A DNA stretch of 64,000 nt from Dillenia suffruticosa (lineage: Eukaryota > Streptophyta > Magnoliopsida > Dilleniales > Dilleniaceae): assembly GCA_033439265.1 (NCBI GenBank), contig JAVTVX010000024.1, positions 6,327,001 through 6,391,000 on the forward strand, given 5' to 3'. Both the position numbers and the translations under genes were made by a program. Shown piece after piece: positions 43,014-54,600 of this stretch. Each line of letters begins with the position of its first letter. Positions within the stretch are counted from its first letter, which is position 1. The notes under the pieces were generated by a model. The model ran no database searches, was not told the origin of the DNA, and saw only the letters and a program-made list of their open reading frames with translations.

Positions 43014-43805
43014 ATGTGTGCAAAGAAAGAAGAAGAAGATCAAGGTGAGTTTTCTAGAAACATCCAAAGCTTCCAAGATCAACAATTCCTTCTTCAGCAG
43101 ATGCAACAACAAAACACTGAAGCTTTCATGGCTGGTGGTGGAAGGGCAGGATTGGTATTTCCTGAAGTTTCTCCAATCCTACCACCATGGACTCTCCCAC
43201 CGGTTCACCCCTCTTTCAATCCGGGCCATTTCCCATCAAACCCGGCCCGTGACCACGATCCATTTCTCCTCCCTCCACCTCCTCCACCACCACCATCATA
43301 TGCAAATTTATTCACCAGAAGAGCTAATATCAATCCACTTCACTTTGCATATGAGGGTCCATCAGCTGATCACCATCACCTTCGAATCATTTCCGATACA
43401 CTCGGGTCGGTGGTTCAACCCGGCCCGGATCCATTCGGGCTCCAAGCCGAGCTGAGTAAAATGACCGCCCAAGAGATTATGGATGCAAAGGCTCTTGCAG
43501 CTTCTAAGAGTCATAGTGAGGCTGAGAGAAGAAGAAGAGAGAGAATCAACACTCACCTTGCTAAGTTGAGAAGCTTGCTTCCTAGCACCACAAAAGTAAG
43601 TTTTTTACATTTCAAAAAGAATAAAAACCTTTTTCACACGCATGCAATATGTGTTACGGTCTATGATGTTTCTTATTAGGTCTTTGTTGAATCTCCTTTT
43701 TGCTAATTTAATAATGAACCTTTTGTATCTCAAAAGATTTTGTTTAGATTTTCTTATGGACTTTGTACTTTCAAATTGGAATTATAGAGAATTTCGAAAG
43801 TGTAA

Positions 43806-43837
<32 letters not shown>

Positions 43838-45117
43838 CCCTCCCAATATTTTATATATAAACATATTATAAAACTGTGAAACTTTTCTAGCGGCTGTATC
43901 ACAATCATGTGTTTTGTGCATTTATTAAACCGATTTTTATGTAAATTTGATGTCTTAAATGTTATCGTCATTTATTTATTTATTGGTTTTGTATGTTATG
44001 ATCTCTACTTGGGCTGGTGTATGGTTCCAAGAAAAGAGAATGAAAAAGGGAGAAGCGTTAATGTCGGTGATGATATAATAAAGAGGAACCATGTAGCAGT
44101 TAAAAAGCTTCCATTAGAAATTTCTTGCCGGTTTTTAGCAGTCAAACAAATGTAGAAGAATATGAAAAGAAATAAAGAATCCCAGACAAATGAACACTAA
44201 TGTCAGTCACTCTTACAACATTATTCCCTCCTTTTTTATTCCTCAACCTACATTAGACCTTACTTTTTAAGTTTTAACAACCAAAATCAGCAAAATTCTT
44301 CAATACCCCCTCAATCTCTTCTTATCACACAACAAAATCCACTTTAATATCAAAAAGTGTTAATAACGTTTGTAGTATTCGAGTAATTTAATGTAATATA
44401 TACGGTGTACAAACATATATATTCTAATGATAAAACTGCATATATTGATTTAGTTTTTAAACATAGAGTTGCTTAATAAGGATTATTATACTATCCAGAT
44501 AGGATGATAAATCATATGTGGTGATCTGATAGTTACTACTATATAATTATCACAACCCATTGCGACATGATGCAAAAGAAGTTCTAATTCATTACCCTTT
44601 TTATATTTCTTAATTAAAATATCTTTAACCAATGTTCTTTATGTTGGTTGTGTATTTTTAGACGGACAAAGCTTCATTGCTAGCAGAAGTGATCCAACAT
44701 GTGAAAGAACTCAAGCGCCAAACCTCACTCATTGCGGAAACAAGTCCGGTACCCACGGAGAGTGATGAATTATCGGTTGATGCTACCGATGAGGATGGAA
44801 AATTTATTATCAAAGCCTCTCTTTGTTGTGAAGATAGGTCTGATTTATTGCCTGATCTTATCAGAACTCTAAAAGCATTGCGTTTAAGGACATTGAAAGC
44901 TGAGATTACAACGCTTGGTGGACGAGTGAAAAATGTTTTATTCATCACTGGCGAAGAAGATCCAAACAATGCGGATCAACAACAAGAGTACTCTATAAGC
45001 TCGATTCAAGAAGCATTGAAAGCAGTCATGGAAAAAACTAATGGTGATGATTCCTCATCCGGAAATGTCAAGAGACAAAGAACCAATATTAATATCCTTG
45101 AACACAGGTCTCTTTAA
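43014..45117 (+). CDS. BHLH30: bHLH transcription factor, bHLH30/T5L1 (TMO5 family)
   Basis: Two exons, 43014-43595 and 44662-45117, joined across a GT-AG intron of 1,066 bp in phase 0 (STTK then TDKASLL). The product is 345 aa. The bHLH domain covers about residues 166-214 with the E-box contact set H167, E171 and R175 in HSEAERRRRERIN. The preceding AELSKMTAQEIMDAKALAASKS is a family signature. An ACT-like domain (FIIKASLCCEDRSDLL through RVKNVLFITGEE, about 240-310) follows, then IQEALKAVMEKTN and a KRQR tail. The start MCAKKEEE and FGLQAELSKM match Arabidopsis bHLH30 (T5L1/ABS5) better than TMO5 itself. Family members pair with LHW-type bHLH partners to drive cytokinin production and vascular cell divisions; that role is inferred. 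A poly-Pro run and a His cluster lie in the N-terminal part. A CT tract at 43807-43832 lies in the intron. Confidence 0.95.
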
Positions 45118-46236
45118 TTTTACGTAAGACTCCGTGTGTGTGTGTGTCTCTCTCTCTCTCTCTCTGTTTTTCCTATTTTTTCCCTTTTCTTTTGGTTTGT
45201 GTGGTTTATATATTATATACATTAGTTGTATATTTCCATCATTCTACTAATATATGAAATGATGGAGTATTTACTATTTCAAAAAAGCAAATGGGAAATG
45301 CAGAAGCATTTATAGATGTGTGCGGAGAGTGAACACACATTTGGATTGTGTCTTTGGTTGGTGGGATACATAATATTTTGTTTGTTCTTTGTTTTCTTCG
45401 TGGCAAACACTGTGTGTGTGTGTGTGTGTGTTGGGGAGAGAGAGAGAGAGGGGGGGAAGGATCTTTTTCGTGGGAAGAGAAACCTTAGATGGAGTCCTAA
45501 GATAGAAAATGTTGGAGGGATTTGTTTGTTTTGTAGTATAATGAATACTTTCGTCATAGTGACAAGGTTGGTGACGAACGTTGTTTTGTCAAAGAAGCCA
45601 AAGTCCCTACCACCACTATCACCGTAAAGTACTGTTTCAGAGTTGAGATGAGATGGCAAAAAACCCTAATGGGGTATGCATGCTTCAGACTTTTTCCCTC
45701 ATTTATGTTTTTGTTTTGTTTTTTTCCTCTTTCTGACTCTCATATTTCCTTTTCATTTTTCTCTCCCCATATTTTTTTTCTCCACTTTTGGTTTGTTCGT
45801 ATATCAGTGTTTGTGCCCCTTTGGGTGCTAAAAGACTATTGCTTGTGATGAAAGGTTTTCTCTTAAATATATGTGTGCAAAATTTCTTTCTTTGCATTGG
45901 TTTGGGAATATGCAACTTTTCACCATATGGATTCTATTTCAGATTTTAGTGCTCAATTGGATCACCATTTTCGTATAATTGTGTGAATTGCCGTTCTCCG
46001 TGAACACTAATATTAGGCTATCCATGTTCTTATACAAATGATAATTCGATCCCCTTGTGGTTTTTGCTAAGCTGCTCTAATTCTATTCATTATTTGATGT
46101 TATGATGTGTTCTGCCACATCGCCTCGAGCTTGAAATCAACAAAATGAGTTATGCTGTTTTCTAGGGTAGATAAACCAACATTATGTTACAAAATTTTGC
46201 ATTGAGAATTACTATTTTTTTATGTCAAAATGATCA
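45118..46236. other. 3' region of the bHLH gene and intergenic
   Basis: Probable 3' untranslated sequence with GT and CT microsatellites (about 45132-45165), then (GT)n and GA tracts near 45411-45451. The overlapping frames at 45279-45659 pass through these repeats and are not genes. Confidence 0.5.
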
Positions 46237-46239
46237 TAA

Positions 46240-47190
46240 CACTATTAGAAAATACGATATCAGTGACGGAAATTTCCGTCGCTAAAAATAAAAAATACAT
46301 CACTAAAGGGTATTAGCAACGGATTTTTTCCGTTGCTAAAAACCACGTCACTAATTTACCGCAAAAAAATATCTGTTGCTAAATTATCAGCGACGGATTA
46401 ATAACAGAAAAATTTCATCGCTAAAATAGTCATCGTAAATATATCGTTGATAGTAGAAAATATGTAAAAGTATCAGCGAGAAAAAAAAATTCATCGCTAA
46501 AAATTTCCTCGTTGATTCTTCGCGCTTGGCTGTGCACGCAATGGCCCGCGCTCCCACGCATGCCTGCTTGCATCCCTACCTGCTTGCGCGCACTGCCTAC
46601 CTTCGCCCCTGCCCGCATGCTTCCTCGCTTGCTGCTCTCTTTTTTTTTTTTTTGCAAAAATTACCTTCATCCGGAATCGAACACGAACATAGGCGGTGAT
46701 GTTTGAATGTTGTAACCACCGGACCATAATGCTTTTTGTGAAGTATTTTTATTTTTATTATTATTATTATCTAACTCTTACTTTTTTTATAATATGTATC
46801 TCACTCTCACATAATAAAATTAAAAAATAAAATAAAATTCTAAAATAATAAAATAAAATAAAATAAAATAAAATAAAGAACTATTAGAAGCAGATTAGCG
46901 AGAAAATTTTCAGTCCCTGATAGTTCTTTTTTTAATTTTTTTTTACCTATGTAAAATTATTAGTAACGGATTTTTTTCATTGCTAAAAAATTCGTCACTA
47001 ATTTGTTACTAATAGTTTTTCCTTTTTTTTTTATTTTTTATTTTTCCTTCGACCCCTATTAGCGAGGGATTAATGATGAAAAAAATCCATCGCTAATCTG
47101 TCTGTAACCCGTTTATAGTTAATCCGTCGCAATTCCGTTGCTATTTATGACGGATTTTTTTTGTTTTTGAAACCGTGTTTTCTAATAATG
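46240..47190. mobile_element. Non-autonomous CACTA element (MITE-like), copy 2
   Basis: The 951-bp element begins CACTATTAGAAAATACG and, as reverse complement of its end, CATTATTAGAAAACACG, so the inverted repeats differ at two of 17 positions. The flanking triplet is TAA on both sides (46237-46239 and 47191-47193). Many CCGTCGC/TCGCTAA/AGCAACGGA words fill the subterminal regions, as in the element at 36442-37364. It has no transposase. A GC-rich internal patch (46515-46630) is unlike copy 1. Beside it on minus is a tRNA-like stretch with TGGTCCGGTGGTT and GTTCGATTCCGG (46671-46682). Confidence 0.9.
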
Positions 47191-47193
47191 TAA

Positions 47194-49550
47194 TTTTTTA
47201 GATTTTGCACAAAAAGACATTAAGAAAACACGGATACTATTTCTTTTTGCTTTCAAATATTTTTTCTTTTCAAGTTTTGTCAACTTTAAAAATATGAGTA
47301 TTAAAAATTTAGTTGATGAAATGACTTTAAATATAAATGAATAATATAAAAGAATTTGAATTAGTTGAGATTTAAAGTTTAAGGTTCAGAGTAAGTGTGC
47401 CTCGAAATCAACTTATTAGTCATCCAAGATTGTTCTTAAGGATTTGTAGGTTTAGAGTTTAGGATGAAATCATATTCCACCTTTATTCTCTCTTCTATAT
47501 TGATATCAAATAATCTATTTCAAAATTTGGGATTAAAACTCAATTTATTGTTATTGTTTTCAAGTTTCAGACCTGAATACACCGGAAATGGTATGAGCTC
47601 GGGACCATTTTGACTTTCTCTTCTATCTTTCTTTACTAATTGTTCCAAAACCAAGAAAAACTGAAAAAAAAAAAAAAAAAAAAAAGCAATTTAATGACAT
47701 GAGAAGTTTACTAGAATTATTTATTGACAAAAATATTTTTTCAAATCGCCTGTCCCCTATAGGGCGTAGTAGATTAAACTTTGAATGTGATGTCAAGTTT
47801 CATTTAATCATGTACTTATAGATTAATTTTACTTAAGGGCGCATGGCAATATGGGAACTTCAAAATGATGGCAATTATTCTTAAATATGTAATTTCTCCA
47901 CTAATTTTCTTATTACTTGGCTATGTTGAAGTAATTTTGTTTTTTAAAAACAATTAAATAATCTCCTTTTTTATTGAAGTAATTCTCTATTCCACAAATA
48001 TATAATTTTAAAAAAAATCAAAGAAAAAATTATTCTCTTAGGACACTAAAATAAACTAATTACCAAATTTGTAGATAATTGATCATGGTGGTCTGTGTTA
48101 TTGGTAGAATACCAAATTTATGATTGTTGGGGATGCTAATCCATCAATATCGGTAATATCTAGAATATTTGAAACTTCACAGCAATTTTAAATTAGTTAA
48201 AATATTATTTAAATTAATTAAAAATTTTAAAATATATTAAAATAAACTGTTATATAAAATATAATCTATTTAATTTTTACCTCATTTACTTTCTTTAGCA
48301 TAATTCATGTAAATTTTAAGTTTGAAACAAATGATAATTTAATGATTTGAAATTTCTATGAATTTTAAAAGTTCAATTGTGAAGGAAAAAGGAGGAAAGC
48401 CCACACAAACAACAAATAGGGATAAAAAGGACAAACGGGACATTTTTTTTTTTTGACAGACCTATCTTCAATCATTGCTCTACCGTTTTGATTCAAATTA
48501 ATTATCAAATTCATTGAATGACTCTCTTGACACTTAGTGAAATTCTTTCGATATTTATTTTTTTTATTTTTAATAATTAAATTAAAAAATTTAATTAAAA
48601 TAATTTAGTATTCTTAGTACCGGATTAATAAAGCATTAATGATAAATATTGTTTGTCCTTGGTTAGCAAAAAATTGCCATAAATAAATGACAAAGAATAA
48701 TTCTGAAATCCTAAGCCTCAGACATGACCAAATGGAAGAGAAAAAGAAAGCCCCTAGGACACCCTAAAGTCACATGTATGTATAAGAATAACCAAATCAA
48801 TCATGTCCCCTCAAATTTTTTGGGCCTTAGTCTCCGGCCTAGAGCTCCACAAATAAGTGATGATGCTCTCCAAATGCATCCCCAAATCAAAATTCAAGGC
48901 ATGCTCAACTCAATATACATATTAGCATAGAGCTATAATGATCATGCCCAAGAATTTTTAACTGCAGCATCTCTCTCTCTCTCTCTCTCTCCCCACATTG
49001 GCATAAAAAGCTGCATTTGCTACTTGGCCACTGTGAGCTCTCAAATTGCTAGGGATAGGGGCCACTTGAATTATAACCCTCGGTAGCGTTTTTACTTTGG
49101 GAAGTACAACTGTCCATCGTTTTTCTTTCTTGTCTAGTTTTTTTTGTGGTACAGCCTTGTCTAGTTTTTTTTTTTTTTTTTTTTTTTCTGACAACAATGC
49201 ACGAGCGGTAAGAGCACCGTATTGCTTAGTCATTGATCTCGAATTCAAGCTATAGAAACGAAGAAATACGATTTGAAAGAGTTATCTCTTAATGAGTTTT
49301 ACAATATCTGAGTTACATTTATAATTTTAGATACCGACCGGATAATAAAAAAAAAATGGAGCCAATGGGCCTTGGAAATCTCACCAAAAGGAAAAGATTC
49401 CACAGAAACTGGAATTGGGTCTTGGCCAACAAGGTGAGGGCCCAGGAAGCAGGGCCCAAAAGGATATTTTTTGGTTCAGGCCCAAAAGGATATTATGCCT
49501 CAGATAATCCGACCGGCTCCGTTTTAAAATAAAATAAAATGAAAAACAAT
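47194..49550. other. Intergenic, no recognised gene
   Basis: AT-rich sequence with A- or T-runs near 47663-47685 and 49164-49187 and a CT tract at 48970-48991. A SINE-like stretch at about 49188-49362 has A-box-like GAGCGGTAAGAGC, B-box-like CTCGAATTCAAGC and an A-tail. The 96-aa frame at 48958-49248 is an artefact of these repeats. Confidence 0.5.
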
Positions 49551-49624
49551 TGGCCCATGCAGGTCTCGAACCTGCGACCTTCGCGTTATTAGCACGACGC
49601 TCTAACCAACTGAGCTAATAGGCC
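49551..49624 (-). tRNA. tRNA-Ile (anticodon AAU)
   Basis: A 74-nt cloverleaf on the minus strand. The acceptor stem GGCCTAT pairs with ATGGGCC, with one U:G wobble at the fifth pair. The D arm is GCTCAGTTGGTTAGAGC, the anticodon loop CTAATAA gives AAT (genomic 49588-49590), and the T arm is GCAGGTTCGAGACCTGC. A-box and B-box promoter sequences are intact. No intron is present and CCA is not encoded, as expected for a eukaryotic nuclear tRNA. A T-rich stretch follows the gene on its own strand (49530-49543), suitable for Pol III termination. Confidence 0.97.
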
Positions 49625-50110
49625 GGTGTGCTGCAGGATGGTCAACAAAATATTAAACATCAACAAAGAATCAGACCATGACAAGATAACACCCGGATAA
49701 GGTCCACTATATTAACAATGAATCCGGGTATTTGTTAATATCATCTCATCCATTCATTCCCCCCAATTATTTTATGAATTCAACCCATTCTCAACCCAGA
49801 CCCAATGATCATAAAATAAAATAAAAAAGAATTATGCCACTGACTCAAAGCGAAGGATAATATTTTAGGTAATATTTTATAACAAGAGCTTAAAAGTCAA
49901 AATAATAATAATAATAATAATAATAAAAGGTAAATCTGAAATTTTGGGTATGAATAGAAATCCATTACCACTTGATCAAACTATTAATTTTTTTATTTAT
50001 TATTAATCAATAATTAAGTTTGTCTTGTATTCATTTGTAACAATTTGATTATTTAAGTAATCGTTTATTCTTTCTCCCTATGTCGAACAACGAAATGATA
50101 TATTAATCAT
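49625..50110. other. Intergenic, AT-rich
   Basis: Nothing recognised beyond a (TAA)n microsatellite at about 49902-49925. Confidence 0.5.
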
Positions 50111-50111
50111 C

Positions 50112-50310
50112 AACGTCTTATGGTTCAGTTGAATTGAAAATTAACGCCCCTTAAATATAGTTGGGAGTTCGATTCTTATGGGAATGGAAAAATCAGCGCT
50201 GAGAAATCTGTCCTTTCAATTGGACCCTGCAAGCGGTCGATCCAAATTAATCGAGATGAAACTCTAGATAATGGGTTGGTGGTCTAACCATGATACTAAA
50301 AAAAAAAAGA
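50112..50310 (+). mobile_element. tRNA-derived SINE, copy 2
   Basis: This is the same family as the copy at 21507-21708. It shares GAGTTCGATTCTTATGG-like B-box sequence, TCAATTGGACCCTGCAAGC, GGTCGATCCAAATTA, GAAACTCTAGATAATGGGTT, GGTGGTCTAACCATGA and a poly-A end (50297-50310). The A-box region reads TGGTTCAGTTGAA. Divergence from copy 1 is moderate, so neither is recent. Confidence 0.72.
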
Positions 50311-51445
50311 AAAAAGAAACGTTGTATTGCTCATTTCTTACTTGGTAATGCAGCCCTCATAAATCCCCTTTTTAAATATTATAATGTAATTAATTCTAAT
50401 ATTATTTGAATCATCGTTAAGGTTACATGCATAATTGCTTAGATAATTTAGCTTCAAATAGTCTTTTCATGAACAATCACACCATTTCAAATATTAATTA
50501 TTTTATAAAAATAAGATAAACAATATATAAATAACAATTATAATTAAATAAATAAATAATTTATTAAATATAAAAATTGGAAATATAAAAAAATTATGTA
50601 AATATTAATTAATTTAACATATTAAAATATTTTTAAAATAAAAAATATTAATATTAAAAAAATTTTGTATATCATGAGCATCCATGAGACACGCACATCA
50701 ACAAATCCAAGCATATATCGTGACTAGGATTAATGAATACCATTCCATATCGTGATTATATTTATAAAATTATGATTATATATTGTCACGCAATATATTC
50801 AAAGATCTATTTTCAATATTTGATTTTTCACCTTAAATCATAAATCCGTTATTAATTAAAAAAAAAAACTCTAGAATTATCACACATGAATATATTATAA
50901 ATGTCTTAATCAATATTTGAATTGATTGAATTTTGATTAGTGCTTTAAAAACTTAAAAATGGCTACCTCTATATATTTATTTATATTTAATATTTTTATT
51001 AAACTAAAATATACTTATTATAAAATATAAAATTTTTATTAAAAAGCACCATTCTTGTATTTATTGTAGTAATTTTTATTTGAAAAATTTATAATTAATC
51101 TCAACTTCCCCAACTAATTTCAACTTCCGGAGCTTTGGGCTTATATGGAAAAACGTATCATTCAAATATTTAAGTTTTCAGGATAAAATCTGACCGATTG
51201 TTCTGTTTATTAATGCAACAAACAACGGGTGGGACCCTAGACGGCTCGGTTGTCTTTCATACAAATTCCTCTAATTCTATTATATGACCTGACTACCCTC
51301 AACATTTGTCATAAGACAGAAACAACCCACGCATTGTCACCGACATTTTGACGTTTAACTAATGGCAATGTAGTAAATTCACTCGACCCCAAAAAGGCAT
51401 ATTGGCGTGAAAGCGAAGTCAAGAGGGAGAGAAAGGGAGAGAAAG

Positions 51446-51494
<49 letters not shown>

Positions 51495-51634
51495 CAAACA
51501 AGCATTTATGCAACCGAAGCTTTCTTCTTCAATTCCGCTCACAGGAAAAAAACTCGAATAACTTCTGGTTTCGGTTTCAGCCCTTTTTTTCTCTCTTTAA
51601 TTTCGAATTTTTAGAGATTTGAATTCGGAGGAAA
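50311..51634. other. Intergenic and leader of the RING gene
   Basis: AT-rich sequence to about 51200, then the promoter and leader. A (GA)n tract at 51450-51490 lies 145-185 bp above the first ATG of the RING gene and is probably in the transcribed leader. No confident TATA box. Confidence 0.45.
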
Positions 51635-54600
51635 ATGAGGATAATAGGAAGAGAAGTGATGAGTTGGAGAAGAGTAGGGAAATCGCTTCAATCTGTGACG
51701 GCTCACTCCTTGCTTTTCTTCTTCTCGATTCTGGTTGTTCTCAAGCTCGATCATGTCGTCTTCTATTCCTGGTGGTTAGTCCTCTTCCCCCCCCCCCCAC
51801 GGGAAAATTAATATACCCTAATTAATGGGCGATTCAATTAACGTTGGAATTTCATAATTTGTGGTTTTCCTGAGATTTCCCTGAGTCTTAGAGTTTTTGT
51901 TAATTTTATTCTCAGTATCTGCGCTAGGGTTTTGACATGTTTTGTCGCTGAAAATTTTCTTTTCTTTCAATATTTTTCCTTACCTTAATCGTAATCAATC
52001 GAATGATTAATTCAATCAAACTCACTAAAAAATATCTCACTTAACATCTTTGTATTGTATTAATGTCGAAATTTTGTTTCCTGTCATGTGCCGATTAAAA
52101 TTGAAGCATTTACATGTTTATTTCGTATTTTGAAATTAATCTATATTTTCACCCCTCTTATGGCACACTTTTCAAAGTGCCAGCCTCGTGCACGTAGTTT
52201 CCGAGTTCTTATGTGAGTTCGGGGTGAGTTATTATCCGTGCCAATAACCCATTTGCCACAGATTTTTCAATTTGTAGGATATTGCTTGTGCTGCGAAATG
52301 ATAAGTTTTGTATGTAAATACCTAAAGGGTAGTGGTTGAAAACAAATTCTAATTATGTTCCCGAAAAAACTAGAGCAGGAATGGCTGAACTTAGCGGTGA
52401 ACAAGCATTGCTAAACGAAATTTCATGACTGCAACAATAATGTACCTTTGCTGTACCCTAAGTAGGAAACTAAAGGACCCAATTGTACCCTTGGAGAGAA
52501 TATTAGTCCATGATTACTATGGCGAAAGACTTTCAACTAACAGATGTACCTGTGTCTGCATGTGGGGTACATGTAATTACCTGCGGTCTCATATGTAGGT
52601 CTTTGTTGTTCTTCTTTTCATATTAATTTTTTATTTGAAATTGAATATTATGGCTAGTACCAGTATGTGGGCCTGTAGTAATTTCGCTTATTTGTTTATT
52701 TATTTAAATTGCAGGTCTATTTTTTTGCCACTCTGGCTATTTCATGTAGTTGTAGCACGGGGCAGATTTTCGTTGCCTGCTCCTGCAATGCCACATGATC
52801 GCCACGTATGATACAATATCTTCAACTATACATCGATATTGTACATAATGGGTGTTGATTCTGTCAGTCTTTTAAACTAGAAAATCTTCTTTTTCATTAG
52901 ATTAGAGTGACAACAATTACACATTTTCTCTTTCATTTGGCAGTGGGCACCGTTTCATGCCATCATTGCGATGCCATTGCTTGTTGCTTTTGAACTGCTT
53001 CTTGCAATACATCTTGACAGCAGCTACGGTACAGAGGCAGCCCCACCTTTCATGATTTACAATCAAAACTAGGACTAAAACTTCAACTAACCAACCCCCA
53101 ATATGTATATAAACATATATGCTTTAAGTTATATAGGTCAGGAATTTTCAGATAAGGCTAAAATTGTATTAAATCGTTTACATGCTTCTTCAACCAGATT
53201 GATTCTGAGTTATGCCTTTTATAGTTGGTGGTAACTGTCATTGTATAAATGGCATGTCATTTCATTCTTTTGATTTCAGATTAGTGTCAGCTCATGGTTT
53301 TTGTGAATTCTATCGATTGCAGCTGTCAATTTGAAGATTGTCTTTCTTCCCCTTTTGGCACTAGAAGGAGCCATTCTTTTTGACAATATCAGGTTCTTCA
53401 TTTCTTCACTTATTGCACATTAATTAGAATTATCTTAGATTTGCATTTTTTATTTCCTTTGGTGGTACTACTGTAAACAACACTCTCCATGTCTCTTTTG
53501 TCTGTCTATTTTTCATAGTCCTTAAACATTGTCTGACTTGACAAATTAATGCAACCATTGGTTTTACTTCTTACTTTTACACTTTCATTTTATTTTACAT
53601 TTCTTCATTCTATGTACTTGTAGGATCAGATACACGTAATTCTGACTTGTTACATTGGCTTACAAGTTCATAGTAGCTGGCTTTAGCTAAATGTTGAATT
53701 TTTGGTATCACAATTTGTTTATATCACTACGGTGAAAATTTTGAACATTTTAAAACACATGATTGTGTTGAAAGAAACACAAAATATTGCTTCCCTATTT
53801 CTGTGCTGAAAATACTAGTCTTATGTTACTGCAAATTGTTGTTGTTGATACAATTTCATAAGCCTTCTTTAACCTTTTATACATGTGCTCTTTTTAGTAG
53901 CTTACGGCTTTGCAGACTTAATTGTTGGTTCATCAAACTAAACTGTAACTTCTCTTTTTTGAAAGTATAAGATTGTTGAGAAAGGCATCAAGGAGGTGCT
54001 AACTTGTCTAGTAAAGAGTTATCAGAATAGTGAAAAGGGAAGGGGGTCTACAATCAACAAGAGAAACCATGTGATGTTGCTTTGTGTTATTAGGTTATTT
54101 TTGGTTAAAGTAATTTTATTGAGTAGCAGAACAAATTGATTGTTGTGGACTAGCAGTTTTATTACCTTAGAGAAGGAGTCCTTTGGTTGCACTCTGCAAC
54201 TGAAAATTGGAGCCTGTTGTCATATGATTGACAAGAGGAGAGGCATGTACCTTTCTTTTATCTTGAAAAGATACGTTGTGGATGATGAAGTCAAGGGTTG
54301 ATGTTGGGGTGAAATGAAACCTACACAAATGAAGGCTTTTGATTGAATTCCTATGATGTATCTAAAAAGAAAATTATTTCATTACATGGACTCCATTTAT
54401 GGAGATTAACAGAGGTAGTGGATATCAATGTACCCTAGGGTTTGTGCAAATGAACAGTTGAAGCACTAAGAGGTAATAAAGTAGTGTATGGTAGAATTGG
54501 ATGTGTTCTTGGTGTCAAGTGCAATTTGCGTGTGTATGGCTGGACAGTGCCAAGTGAGGTCTCTATTGACGGCAGGACTTTCTGAGTAAGTGGAGGATTC

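Noticed and set aside
45279-45659. A 126-codon minus frame and a 103-codon plus frame overlapping it
   Set aside because: Both run through GT and GA microsatellites in the bHLH 3' region and have no domain.
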